Shown piece by piece: positions 1 through 12,720 of a DNA stretch of 64,000 nucleotides. The first letter of the stretch is position 1. Each line of letters starts with the position of its first letter. The notes beneath the pieces were generated by a model, which had not been told where the DNA came from, searched no databases, and worked only from the letters and a program-made list of their open reading frames with translations. The stretch comes from Diplosphaera chodatii (taxonomy: Eukaryota; Chlorophyta; Trebouxiophyceae; Prasiolales; Stichococcaceae): assembly GCA_032358165.1 (NCBI GenBank), contig JAALGY010000033.1, positions 1-64,000 on the forward strand, given 5' to 3'. The position numbers were made by a program, and so were the translations under genes.

Positions 1-3000
1 GGCGGACGCCGCCACTGAGATCTGCCCAAAAGGCGCTGCCTGCAGGACCCATAGAATGTGATCACGCCATGCCCCGCAGTATGCTAGCTCGCTGCAGCTG
101 CAGCAGTGGCACGATACAGTGCCAGAACGATGGCAGACACGAGCACTGCGAGCATGATCTTCCTGGAATGCCGGGCTGACGCCGCCACCCACGTCTGCTG
201 AAATCAGCGCCTGCAAGCCCCACAGAACGTGATCGCGCCGTGACCCGCGGTCTACCAGCTCTCTGCAGCTGCAAGGGCGACACGAAAGGGTGCTGGGAAC
301 ATGGCAGGCAGGAGCACCGCCTGCCTGATCCTGTTCAAAGCGGTCCGCCTCTGCTGCTGCTACTGTGCGGGTCCCGAACGAGCACCTGCGGGACCCACAG
401 AACACCCTGGAGCCAGCCTGAAGCCATGCCAACTCTTCACAGCTGCAACAGTGACACGAAAGGGTGGCAAGTGCAACCATAGCTTGCACGATCTTCCCAA
501 TACGCCGGGCTGACGCCGCCGCTAAAATCTGCCCAAAAGTCCGCACCTGCGGGACCCACAGAAAACCCTGGTGCCAGGTCTGAATCTGTTCCAGCTCTTC
601 AGAGCAGAGACAGTGACACGAATGGTGCTATGACAATGGCAAGTGCCACCACAGCTTGCATGATCTTCACCGTACTGGGGCACCGCTGCTGCTGCTTTGC
701 AGGTACTGAAGTGCAAGGCCTGCGGGAGCAACAGAACACCCTGATGTCAGAGCTGCAGCTGTGCCAGCTCTTCAGAGCAGCAAAAGTGGCACGAAAGGGT
801 GCTGGAGCGATGGCAAGTGCCAGCACAGCCTGAATGATCTTCCGTGAAACGCCGGGCGGGCGCCGCTGCTGTGCACACACCCAAAACCGCACCTGAGGGG
901 GCCCATAGAATGTGATCACGCCGTGCACCGCAGTATGCTAGCTCGCTGCAGCTGCAAGGGCGACACAAAAGGGTGCCAGAACGATGGCAGGCACGAGCAC
1001 TGCGAGCATGATCTTCCTGGAATGCCGGGCTGACGCCGCCACTGACATCTGCTGAAATCAACGCCTGCGGGGGCCCATAGAATGTGCTCACGCCGTGCCC
1101 CGCAGTCTACCAGCTCTCTGCAGCTGCAAGTGCGACACGAAAGGGTGCCAGAACGATGGCAGACAGCAGCACAGCCTGCCTGATCCTCTTCAAAACAGCC
1201 CACCTCCGCTGGTGCTGTGGCGGTGCCGAAATGGCTGCCCGCGGGTCCCACAGAACACCCTGGTGCCAGGCCTGAAGCCATGTCAGCTCCTTGCAGCTGC
1301 GACAGTGGCACGAAAGGGTGCTGGGAACATGACCGATACCAGCACAACTCACATGATCTTCGGAATACGCTGGGCCGACACCGCTGCTGGGTTCTGCTCA
1401 AAAGTCGCGCCTGCGGGACACACAGAACACCCTGACGCCAGGGCTGCAGCTGTGGCAGCTCGCTGCAGCTGCAACAGTGACACAATACGGTGCCAGAACG
1501 ATGGCAAACACGGGCACAGCTCATGTGATCTTCCTGGGACGCTGGGCGGGCGCCGCTGCTGTGCATACACCCAAAGCCGCACCTGCGGGGCCCCATAGAA
1601 TGTGATCATGCCATGCCCCGCAGTATGTCAACTCTTCACAGCTGCAACAGTGACACAAAAGGGTGCTGGGGACATGGCAACTGCCACCACAGCTCACATG
1701 ATCTTCCGTGGAACGCCGGGCTGACGCCGCCACTGAAATCTGCCCAGAAGCGCTGCCTGCGGACCCAGAGAACACCCTGATGCCAGGCCTGCAGCCATGT
1801 CGGCTCTTTGCAGCTGCGACAGTTGCACGAATGGGTGCTGGAACGATGACATACACGAGCACAGCCCGCACGATCCTCCCCAAACCGGCCTACCTCCGCT
1901 GCTGCTGTGCGGGCGCTGAAATTACAGCCTGCGGGACACACAGAACACCCTGACGCCATGTCTGCAGCTGTGGCAGCTCGCTGCAGCTGCAAAGGCGACA
2001 CGAAACGGTGCCAGAAGGATGGCAGAAACGGGCACAGCCTGCATGATTTTCCTGGGACGCTGGGCGGGCGCCGCCACTGACATCTGCTGAAATCAACGCC
2101 TGCGGGGGCCCATAGAATGTGCTCACGCCGTGCCCCGCAGTATGTCACCTCTTCACAGCAGCAAAGGTGGCACAAAACGGTGCCAGAACGATGGCAGGCA
2201 GCAGCACAGCCTGCCTGATCCTCAGCAGACTGACCCGCTACCGTTGCTGCTGTGGCGGCAATACTGAAAACACGCCTACGGGACGCACAGAACACCCTGA
2301 TGCCAGGGCTGCAGCTGTGTGAGCTCTCTGCAGCTGCGACAGTGACACGATACGGTGCCAGACCGATGGCAGCTGCCATCACAGCTGGCCTGATCCTGCC
2401 GAGACGTCAGGTGGGTGCCGCTGCTGGGCGCACACCCAAAACCGCACCTGCGGGTGTCATCACGTGGCACCACGCTGTGGCTGAATGCATGCCAGCTCTT
2501 GGCAGCTGCTAAACCGGCACCATACAGTGCCAGAACGATGGCAGACAGGAGCACTGCATGCACGATCTTCCTGGAACGCCGGGCTGACGCCGCCACTGAC
2601 ATCTGCCCAAAAGGCGCTGCCTGCAGGACCCATAGAATGTGATCACGCCGTGCCCCGCAGTATGCTAGCTCGCTGCAGCTGCAGCAGTGGCACGATACAG
2701 TGCCAGAACGATGGCAGACAGGAGCACAGCTCGCATGATCCTGTTCAAAGCGGCCCGCTGCTGCTGCTGCTGCTACTGTGGCGGTGCTGAAATGCGCGCC
2801 TGCAGGACACACAAAATACCCTGATGCCAGAGCTGCAGCTGTGTCAGCTCTTCACAGCAGCAAAGGTGGCACGAAAGGGTGCCAGAGAGATGGCAGCTGC
2901 AACCACAGCTCACATGATCTTCCGTGAAACGCCGGGCGGGCACCGCCTTTGGAATCTGCCCGAGAATGCACGCCTGCGGGAGCAACAAATCACACTGATG

Positions 3001-4870
3001 CCAGGGCTGCAGCCGTGCCAGCTCTTTGCAATTGCAACAGTGGCACGATGCAGGGCTAGGACGATGGCAGACACAAGCACAGCCTGCCTGATCCTCAGGA
3101 GAATGACCCGCTGCCGTCGCTGCTGTGGCGGCAACACTGAACAGACACCTGCGGGACGCACAGAACACCCTCACGCCATGCCCTACACTATGCCAGGTCG
3201 CTGTAGCTGCAATAACGACACGAAAGGGTGCTGAGAACATGGCAGGCAGGAGCACAGTCTGCATGATCTTCCTTGGATGCCGGGCTGACACTGTTGCTGA
3301 AATATGCTGAAATCAACGCCTGCGGGACCCACAGAACGTGATCACGCCGTGCCCCGCAGCATGCCAGCTCTTCACAGCAGCAGAGGTGACACGAAATGGT
3401 GCTAGGAACATGGCAGGCACGAGCACAGCCTGCCTGATCCTCTGCGAACCGGCCTACCTCCGCTGCTGCTATACAGGCGCTGAAATGGCCGCCCGCGGGA
3501 CGCACAGAACACCTGATGTCAGGTCTTGAAACATGCTAGCTCATTGCAGCTACATATCTGGCACAACAGGGTGCCAGAATGATGGCGGAAACGGGCATAG
3601 CGAGCATGATCTTCCTGGGATGCCGGGCGGACGCCGCCACTGGAAATCTGCCCTAAAAGCGCATCTGCGAGACCCATAGAACGTGATCATGTCGTGCCCC
3701 ACAATATGTCTCCTCTTTGCAGCAGTGTTAACGGCACGAAAGGGTGCTAAGAACATGGCAGCTGCCACCACAGCTCGCATGATCTTCGGAGGACTCCGGG
3801 CTGACGCCACCACTAACGTCTGCCCAAAGGCGCGCCTGCGGCACCCATAGCATGCCCTCATGCCATGCCCTACACTGTGCCAGCTCGTTGCAGCTGCAGC
3901 AGTGGCACGATACAGTGCCAGAACGGTGGCAGACAGGAGCACAGCTCGGCTGATCCTCGCCAACCTGGCCCGCCTCCGCTGCTGCTACTGTGGCGGTGCC
4001 GAACAAGCACCTGCAGGACCCACAGAACACCCTGGTGCCAGGGCTGCATGCCATGCCAGCTTGCTGCAGCTGCAAAGGCGACACGACACGGTGCCAGAAC
4101 GATGCCAGACACGGGCACAGCTGATGTGATCTTCCTGGGACGCTGAGCGGGCGCCGCCACTGAGATCTGCCAAAAGGCGTGCCTGTGGCACCCACAGCAT
4201 GTCATCATGCCATGCCCTACACTATGCCAGGTCGCTGCAGCTGCAGCAGTGGCACGATGCAGTGCCAGAACGATGGCAGACAGGAGCACAGCTCGCATGA
4301 TCCTGTTCAAAACGGCCCGCCGCCGTTGCGGCTGTGGCGGTGCTGAACACACACCTGCGGGACCCACAGAACACCCTGATGCCACGGCTGCAGCTGTTCC
4401 AGCTCGCTGCAGCTGCAAGGGCGACACGAAAGGGTGCCAGAACGATGGCAGACGTGAGCACAGCTCGTGTGATCTTCCTGGAAATGCCGGGCGGGCCCCG
4501 TTGCTGAAATCTGCTGAAAAGCGCGTCTGCGGGAGCAACAGGAACACCCTGACGCCAGGGCTGCTGCCATGCTAGCTCATCACAGCAGCAACAGTGGCAC
4601 GAAAAGGTGCTATGACAGTGGCAACTGCCACCACAGCTCGCATGATCTTCGGAGGACGCCGGGCGGGCGCTGACACTAAGACCTGCCGAAAGGCGCTGCC
4701 TGCGGGACACATACAATGCCATGACGCCATGCCCCACACTACGACAGCTCGTCACAGCTGCAACAGTGACACGAAAAGGTGCCAGACCGATGACACGTGC
4801 TAGCATAGCCTGCACGATCTTCGGAGGACGCCAGGCGGACGCCGACACCGACATCTGCCCAAAAGCGCAC
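1..4870. repeat. Satellite-like tandem array, ~172-bp unit, ~28 copies
   Basis: A landmark of the form CGATGGCAG (or AACATGGCA) recurs at about 130, 301, 465, 636, 810, 984, 1156, 1329, 1501, 1674, 1846, 2019 and onward to about 4790, with spacings of 171-174 bp except for one unit shortened by about 10 bp near 460. Each unit carries a CTGCAGCTGC core, a [19 protein letters not shown] block, an ATGATCTTC-like block and a CCCACAGAACACCCTG-like block. Copies diverge by substitutions and small indels. The unit is not a multiple of three, and open frames occur on both strands, so the many cysteine-rich ORFs here are by-products and not genes. The array may begin before base 1. A centromeric, subtelomeric or other heterochromatic role is possible but not shown. 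Confidence 0.93.
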
Positions 4871-7146
4871 CTACTGCATGCCAGAATTGGGCGCCTGCCG
4901 AGCCTTGCAGCCACCACCACACCACCCCTCACGCTATGCCCATATGTCAAAGCAGAGAGGTTGCCTTGAGCCGATGCAGATCCGAGGGCAAGTGCCCGCA
5001 CAACCAACCTGACCCTCCTGCTGCGCCATGCTTGGTGTAGTAGTCGTTGACGCCCAAAGCCTGAGACGCAAACAGGCCATGTCTGAGCGTCGCACCCGCC
5101 GACACAACCCCACGTGTCAGGAGACAGGAGAGCAAGCTGGGGGCAGGTGGATGATCTGATGAACGAGGAGTTTTCCAACCACGGTCTGAACACGCTTGCC
5201 TGAGCAGTACTGACCCTATTTGTGCAGAACGAAGTTGTTCAGCTGAGTCCCAGTTGAGACCCGTAATGTGGCGAGCCACCAAGCGAGTCGCAGCTGAAGT
5301 GGGTTCGCGCCTGTTGTGGCACAAAAGATTCAGTCAGCCGTGCACGCAGACACGGCATGCCGCTAGGCTGTGAATGCGCTCCGAGCATGTGCACAGAAGA
5401 ATCACAGGTAGGGGTTGAGCCAGCCCGCCCGCCATGCCGACCTGAGGGCCCGGCCACCGTGGGTTGACCTGGGCCGTGTGCTGCCCAGATGCACACCAGA
5501 ACTGCAGCCGTGCCAAGTCACCACTGCGCTGGCTGCGCTCGGCAGCTGCGCTGGCCCGGGGCGGCGCCGGTGATGTCACTGGACGGCCGCACCAAGTCAC
5601 CCTGCAATCAGTGGATGCCACAGGCTCGGTGTCCCCTACGCAAGCTGCTCGCCACAGGCATGTTGGTCTGCATGCCAGAAGGAGTGCTGGGCAGGACTCA
5701 CCATACTGCTGACAGTATGCTGTGGAGCGGCTGCCATCCCTGATGAGGTCAGCCCGACACGTCAGAGCAGGGCCGCCCTGTGTGCAGATGTGTTGTTCCG
5801 CGATCAGAAAGGCTCGCGGCAAGCTGCCAGCTGCATGGCCGGCATCACAGATCTGTCACACGTGGTGCATGCGCCAGTCCGGTTGGCATGAAAGAAACCA
5901 CAGCAAACATGGGAGAGGCTTCAAGGCCCACCTCGGTCCGCGGCCGCAGGCCGGTCAACGGCCCTGGTGCGCTGCTTCAACTCCGTCATCACCTCTGCTC
6001 TAATGCTCTTGTAGAACAAAGCAACCTGGCAGCCCATGTAGTACCCCTGCAGCTGGCGTCAGGGCGTCAGAAGCATGCACATCTGGCATATACCACGTGC
6101 ACAGGCTGGTCTGCTGCTGAGCATGCCTGTCCACCAATGATCTGATCGTCTGACCACGACACAGGCATTCACCTGTAGCGTTTGGTTGCAGAAGGACGTG
6201 GCTGCAAATCAGGCAGAAATTGCCGCCACCCTGCACCCGTGAGCCCAGTCCCTGTTGAAGCGCCCTGACGCTGCAGAGCGTGTTGCAAGGTTCCTGAAAT
6301 CGTTGTCAAATGTGGATGCAGCCACCCACCGATGCAAAGCTTGAAGGTGCTCAGCTGCACGCAGGCCTGGCAGCCCAGATAGGAGGCAGTGCGTGCAGAA
6401 GCCAGTGGGCGTCCCGAGGGACCGTCACGCACTCGCTTGGCGCTGTGTCCACCTGCAGCTAGCTGCACAAGCCACGCAGAACCGAGTCAGTTTCAAACCG
6501 TGACCACCCAGCAGACGCAAGCGCCAGCAGCGAGACCCAGTCCTGTTAGGTACTGGAGGTCTGCATGCGCGGCTGCGGGATTGGCCAGGCGCTGCAGCAC
6601 AGTGCTCTGTGCAGACAGCAAAGCAGAGCAGGTCGGAATGAAGACGGTCAGCGGCCCCACCTGCTCAACGAGCAAGGCGCCGTTTTCAAGGCATCTGCTG
6701 TACTTGGCACACACAAGCGAGGGTGGGCGTTGCAACCATGCTTCATATGTATGGCATGCAACAGGGAACACGCCACTACTCATCACAACGGTGGGCAGGG
6801 CAGCAGTCTGCAATAGTCTAGGCCCTGTTTGAGCTCACGCAGTGAATTTCAGCTCTGTTCAGGGCCTCTGGTGCCGTGAAGTGGTGCCGGATCTGCGACT
6901 GCAAGTTATGCACGTGCCCGCCGCACCATTGGTCGGCGGGCGGGTTTACTCCAACCCAAAGCGAAAGGCAAACGAAGCTGTAGCAACATCTTTCATGCCA
7001 CGCAGCAGCAATGGACGTGATGGTCCTCCATGCAGTTGTTTGCCCTTCGTCACACACTGCGGTGGTTCGTTCCTCTAAGTTATACAAAGGAGTTGGTGAG
7101 CTTCATCTATCAAACAAAACACAAGACCAACACCGACACGCTGGCT
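4871..7146. other. Stretch without a supportable gene
   Basis: Repeat similarity fades out near 4,870. The following 2.3 kb has only short open frames (up to about 150 codons) on both strands. None shows a recognisable domain, and I could not chain them by splice sites. The right end probably includes the 3' untranslated region of the minus-strand gene whose stop codon lies at 7,147. Confidence 0.5.
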
Positions 7147-9284
7147 AGTCGCACACGTCCCGCATCTCTGCAAGCAGCTCAGCACCCAACTTGCTGCCGT
7201 TGATCTGGTCACCCGCCACCAGGTCCTTGAACATCCGTGCCCCCTTCAAGCACATATTAGTGCACTCAAGGCCAGGCACCAGGATGCTGTGCACCACCTC
7301 GTCCATGGCGGCCATGACGTTGCCTTTTTGTACCATCGCCACCCCTGCAGCACGTGCACACCAGGTCGCCACCTCAACCAGGCTCTGGAGACTTGGTTGA
7401 CAGCAGCAGCACACACCGTCAGCATGCTGTACATCACCATGCACGGCGCCCCCACCATAGATGTGCTGCTTGCCGGCGGACTGCTCGGCGGTCGGCGGCT
7501 GCGGGTCGAAGTCGTACCAGGTGGCGTGGTAGAAGCGGGAGGAGTCGAAGCGGAGCAGCAGGCCGGGCACGATGCGCATCCACACCCGCAGCCCGGGGAT
7601 GACGAAGACGTAGCGGTCTGGCGGCTCGCCGTCACCTGCTTGGGCGGCGGAAAGAAGAAGCACCTGAGCAGTGCTTGGTGGTTGTTGACACTGAAGGACA
7701 CAGGACACACCCCCAAGATATACATACATACACACAAAGCACACATGCGCACCGGCCATGCCCATGAACAGGCAGCCCGTGCGCTCGTGGCTGTGGACGT
7801 GGCTGGTGGACACATGGTCCCTGGTGACCGCAAAGTGTGTGCATGGAATGGTGATGCCCTGGTGGCGCACGCATGCATACGCGATCAGGGGCAGCGCCTG
7901 GTGCTCTGCCAGCATCTCCGATGGCAAGTGCTTGCACGGCAGCCTGTGGTACCGCAGCATCCGGGCCTTTGCAACCTCGTGCTGGGCCTCGCCCTCGTCG
8001 GTGTCGTACTGCATGTACCTGCAGCAGCGCGGACGGTTTCAGGGCGGCGGCCTTGCCAAGTTGCAGGGTGTGATGTTTAGGGTCAGGCGCTTGACATCAC
8101 GTCACCAAGGTCACAGCGCAGCACTCACAGCCCGCAGCTGCCGTCGTTGCGGGCCCAGCGGAATGCCGCCCCACGCCTCCAGGCTGTGCTTGCACAGCTC
8201 CGCGGGCAGGAGCGGCAGGCGGCGGCCGTCTAGCGCGTCCACCAGCCGCGCCGTCAGCATGTCGGCGTCCACGGCGGGCACCTGCCGCACCTGCAGCAGC
8301 GGGTCGCCGCCGCCGCGGGGCACCACCGTCTGCCCCGAGCGGACCTCCTGAAAGGAATGGATGTGTATGGGCGGCTCTGCCGCCTCCTGCTCGGCCGTGG
8401 GCAGCAGCGCCGGCGCCTCCACGACGGCGGGAAAAGTCTGACACCGGCTGCGCGGCGGCGCCGGCGGCGAGCTCCGCAAGCTCCGCATGGGAATCCTGCT
8501 GGTGCTGTGATGCCCGCGGGCTGCGCCTGCGGTGCTGCAGGGCGGCACAGCTGGCCTCGGCGTCCTCGTGGCTGGCCGGCGCCATGTACTGCCGCCGCCG
8601 CCCGGCCGTCTTGCTGGCCGCCGCCGCCGCCACCATCTGCAGCAGGTAGCCAGTGCAGAACATGCGCCACACGCACGGCTTCGAACAGATGAGCTGCAGA
8701 TGAGCACCAGGTGCAAAACACAGACCCAGTGCAGGCGCGAGCGTATACAAGACCGCACCGTGGCCCTGGACGCGGCGCCCATCGCCTCGGCCTCGGCCGC
8801 CTCCGCCGCGCTCCTGACGCCCTGTACGGAGACAAGCAGCGTGATAAAGCTAGGGCGTGTACAAGCATGCAGCACCAGCACGGACAGCAGGGTGCGACCA
8901 GCAGGCAGCGTAAAAGTGCGGCACTTTCACCTTCTCATCGCAGGCTGACGCGCAGCACGGCCCCCAGCGCTCCTGCACCCAGACCGGAGTGTCTTTGTGA
9001 AAGCGCTCGCATGGTGGCTTAGGCTCCGGCGCCCCACAGCAGCGCCCTCGTCTGCAGACGGCAACTCAGCAACGACCGATGAGAATCACCTCGCCCCCTG
9101 ACGCCGCCGCTGGATGCTGCGCCTCCGCCGCGTCGCCGAGAATGTCACTGACGACGCGCCGGTGTGCTGCAACCACCGCCGCTAGCTGCTGCCCGTCGCA
9201 CTCCCGACCTGCCGCCAGCCGGGTCTCGAGGTGACACTGCATCATGGCAGCCGCCGCCTGGACCACCGCCAAGTCCTCCGCCAC
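7147..9284 (-). CDS. Spliced gene of unknown function
   Basis: I do not recognise the family. The last coding segment (about 7,380-7,147) reads through KGNVMAAMDEVVHSILVPG and GARMFKDLVAGDQ to a stop after EMRDVCD. Upstream segments between plausible AG and GT borders include PDRYVFVIPGLRVW and FYHATWYDFDPQPP (about 7,640-7,470), RYHRLPCKHLPSEM (about 8,015-7,760), RSGQTVVPRGGG with ALDGRRLPLLP (about 8,360-8,130), CVWRMFCTGYLLQM (about 8,660-8,560) and GVRSAAEAAEAEAM (about 8,820). The likely start is MAEDLAVVQAAAAMMQ at 9,284. The segments are amphipathic or aromatic and look like real exons because they are framed by consensus acceptors such as TTTCAG. The joining and even the gene's unity are uncertain; it could be two genes. 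Confidence 0.45.
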
Positions 9285-9667
9285 GCACCGCCTGCAACAC
9301 TGGACTTGTTACCAAGCTGCTGAGCAGCTGCCATGCAGCACGTCCTTTGCTCTATGCCCAGACCGTGTGCCACCACACACTCAAGCAATCCGTGATGCCA
9401 GGTGCACCGCGGCAAGTGTGACTGGTTCCGCTCACCGCTGCAACTGCGTGTATTGCCACGCTGCTGCCTGCGCTGGCGCCCTCCGCCAAAGCTGCGGCGC
9501 TGCCTGCTGCCGGCCATTTGCACAGCCGCTGCACACCACGAGCATACATGTGCAGTGAGGACGTGCTGATAACGAGTGTCTGCTGCGTTTTCACAGCACT
9601 TCATTATGCATAGGTGCTCACACCCCAGGTCCCCAAAGTTGGTCTCACCGTGAACTGCAGGCCATCA

Positions 9668-12014
9668 TCACTGCTTGCAGATGTACAGACTGCAGTGCGG
9701 CACCGCCTTGATCACCGGCGGCTCCCCGAAGATGACATGCCACAGGTACTCGAAGGCGCGTCCCTCATGAAACCTTCAGAGACACAGCATTCCCATGAGC
9801 AAGCGACGACTTGGGCTGAGCAATGGCGCCCAGTGTGAAGACTGTGCCTGTCGCAACGGCCCATGCGAGCTGGGATGCTGCGCCGTTGCACAGGTTTGCT
9901 GTGCGATGGAAGTTCTGAACAGCTGATCCAACACGAGCACACCTGTCGCCCTTGACGGCCTCCGGCTTCGCGGTCCACGCCAGCAGGTCTGCGTACAGCT
10001 GCCGCGGATGCGCTTTGACGCGCGCTGCGGACACGCTGAACTCGCCGCAGCAGGGCGCGGACACTTCCTCGGGCGGCGGCGCACTGCTGTTCCCGGCAAG
10101 GTACCCCGCGAGCACGTCTCGCCACAGCACCTGCAGCCAATGCGAGACGGCGGCGCTCAGATTCGACAGACTTGCTACACTCAGCGTATGTATGTAGCTG
10201 CCCCTAGGCACAGGTGAACTGCATGCCCGCAGCGCCAGAGTGCAAGCAGGGCCTGCTTGGTTGTGCACCGCGATGGCTTTGGATGACAGCGCCTCATCTT
10301 TGTCCCACGCGCGGCTCGCGTTCCTGGGGTACATGGTGGAGTACCAGGTCGTGACGTTGTCACCCTGCAGGTTGGCGAACCCGGGCACGCCGGCGTCCCA
10401 CCTCAGCCTGAGTGCGCGCCGCTGCTCATTCTTCACATGCCTGCAGCAGGCGCCAAATGCTTACGATCACCTTTCCAGACTTGTTTCATAGCACCTCGCA
10501 AGTCGGCACACACAGGTCATCAATCCGGGATGAAGACCTGCAAACTGCAGTGTTGGACAACGACGAATGAACACGCGAGCGCACCAGGCTGAGCCGTGGG
10601 CGTGCAGAAACGCCATGCGGTCCGGCAAGCAGTCATAATTATCCACCTGTGCAACAGACACGGCCAGTCCCGCGTTAACAGGTGCCGGTATATGCTACTG
10701 AAAGCCCGAGGGCCCCCGCGAGCTCTTTGCGCCTCACAGAGGAGGCATACTTACAAGGAACTGCAGGTAGGCGCGGGTCTCGCCGCCGATGCCAGGCTGC
10801 ACCCTCAGTGGCGCGCTCTCGTTCTTGTCCTGCGTGACAGTCCAAGAGGAAGCGTCATTGCGCTGCTTGCAACACCTGGATGGGCTCTTGCGAGGTTGTG
10901 TACGTTTGCTGACAAGAGGCCCCACAGTTCTGGGCGAGCGGACGCCGAATCCCAGTTCGGAACGGACCTGGTACACCAGAAACGGGATGCGCGGCCGCAA
11001 CGCGTCCAGCCAGCGGACGTCCTCCCTGTAGCGGGCCACCACGACGAGCTTGCCCAGGTGCCGCGCCAGGCGCCCGGCAGTGTCCACTGGCGCGTTCACC
11101 GCCCCGCCGCGCGGCAGCAGCCGTGGCGGCGGGGGCGGACGTGCGCTGTCCGCCTTGTGACGCGATCTTGGCGGCGGCGGCTGGGCGGCAGCGGCCACCT
11201 GCGCGCAGCGTGAGCTGGTCTTCAGCGCATGACACCAGGCTGCAGCATCGGCGTCCGCGCGGATGACATGCTGCAGGCTGCAAGGACGCTAGCACACACA
11301 TGTGCACAGCAGCGGGCGAGCTTGGTCTGCTGGCTGATCATCGTGACGATGTTCGCACAGCAGTGTGAATACCTCGTTCGCCGGGGCTGGAGCTTCGTTG
11401 CCGCCACTCATAATGAGCGGCGGGGCAGCAGGCGGCGGTAGCAGTGCTGCCTGCTGCGGTGCCACCGACGGCTGGGGCGCTGGAACGGCACCTGCACTGC
11501 TGCCTCTGTGTCCGCCACCGCCCGCGTCCTGGCGGGGTGCTGCAGCGGCGGCAGGGGGAGCGGGCCTCGCTGCGCCAGCGGCCGCTGGCTGCCGCTGCTG
11601 CTGCTGCTCCGGCTGCCGCCGGGCAGGCACTGCCGGTGTGCTGCGTCCAGTCGCCGCCGCAGCATGCAATGCTGGCCGTGCCCTCGGCACCACATGGCCG
11701 CTGCGACGCCCTTTCAGCAGGCCTGAGTAGTGCCTGCGGTTGGGTGCCGCCGCTGGGAGGCCGCCGCGCCGCCAGCACCGAATGCCACACCGGGTCCTGA
11801 GTCTGTGCAGGCCGCCATGCGCGCCCGCGCGTAGGCTGTGCTGCACGTCGGACCACCGCTGCGCAGCTCCGGCAGGAACCCATGCTGGTGGGCTGCCGCC
11901 GGCGCAGTATAACACAAGCGCTGCGAGTGCGGCGCCTGCGGCAAGGGCTGCCAAGCGGCGGCGTGCACAGCAGCCGGTGCTGGCTGCCATCGCCTGCGAC
12001 GGCCGCACAAGCAT
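9668..12014 (-). CDS. DUF3431-like protein with N-terminal membrane anchor
   Basis: The first exon starts at 12,014 (or at the methionine at 11,990) with CCARRR followed by a hydrophobic stretch LAALAAGAALAALVLY, a single N-terminal anchor typical of type II ER/Golgi proteins. A glutamine/proline/alanine-rich stem follows (about 11,700-11,400). The conserved part is spread over later exons: LVVVARYREDVRWLDAL and IPFLVYQ (about 11,080-10,970), GIGGETRAYLQFL (about 10,790-10,755), VDNYDCLPDRMAFLHAHG (about 10,645-10,590), CCGEFSVS (about 10,050) and EYLWHVIFGEPP close to the stop at 9,668. This order matches the DUF3431 family as I remember it: a VVARYxED start, a GGE-tYL block, NYDxLPD, a FLHxH block, CC-x-FxVS and a final EYLWHVIFG. 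The family has no established activity. A lumenal, glycan-related role is only a guess. Confidence 0.77.
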
Positions 12015-12445
12015 CACAGCAGGTTGATGGAGCCCTGATGAGTTTTCCAAGCGGTTGCAGCAGCGCGTGTCACCACAACTTGCTGCTCTTGCCCACCCGT
12101 CTCAATCCGATTCGGCGAAAGCTCAATGGCACGTGTGGCACGCAGATCTACGGCTGCAATCCGCCTCACGTCGCAGGTCTGCCCAATCGGGGCCAAATGA
12201 AGAAAATACAGTAGAGGAGGTTTTACTGCCTTTTGGACGGCTGCGGTCACTGGGTCTGCACGCAGCTTCGGCCTTGTCACCAACGGCGGTAAATACCTCG
12301 CACACCACGCCGGGTGTGACTGCCGCCGTCGGCCGATCCACCCGCTTGCACCGCCGTCTTGCTCACCCACAACAACGCCAGTGTGTCGTGGAGGGTGATC
12401 TGCGGTCTATTGCGCAGGCTGGCTGGCCTGAGCGTCGCAGCTTCC

Positions 12446-12475
12446 GGGTGTACGAGCGTACTAGCTCGTACACCC
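12446..12475. repeat. Perfect inverted repeat, 12-bp arms, 6-nt loop
   Basis: GGGTGTACGAGC is followed by GTACTA and then by its exact reverse complement GCTCGTACACCC. It lies about 270 bp beyond the SMG1 stop codon, in the SMG1 to DUF3431 intergenic region. It could form a stable RNA or DNA hairpin; function unknown. Confidence 0.85.
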
Positions 12476-12715
12476 TCTCATCACGGTGCAACACACAAGG
12501 ACGTCTATCTGACTACTTCGGGTTCCGGACCAGCCAATCTACGGGTGAGGAGATCGGAGCACATGCTGTCTTTAAGGCGACTAGCGCTCTGCAGGGTTGT
12601 AGTAACCATGGCGTCATGATGTGGCTCATGTCACATCCATCCATGGGTGGTATGCGCAGATCCCAAACCCATGCGTCACCAAGCTCACACCTGCGCATTG
12701 TTTGCCACCAACGTT

Positions 12716-12720
12716 TACAT
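12716..12720 (-). terminator. Putative polyadenylation signal TGTAA of SMG1
   Basis: The plus strand reads TTACA, so the minus strand reads TGTAA, the usual polyadenylation motif of green algae. It lies about 26 nt after the SMG1 stop codon, a normal distance for a short 3' untranslated region. Confidence 0.6.

Noticed and set aside
1..4870. Cysteine-rich open frames up to about 320 codons on both strands
   Set aside because: They follow the satellite periodicity, occur in several frames and on both strands, and the unit length is not a multiple of three; no coding constraint is visible.
7289..8351. Plus-strand frames of 197-263 codons opposite the leftmost gene
   Set aside because: They are mirror frames of GC-rich minus-strand exons and lack recognisable motifs.
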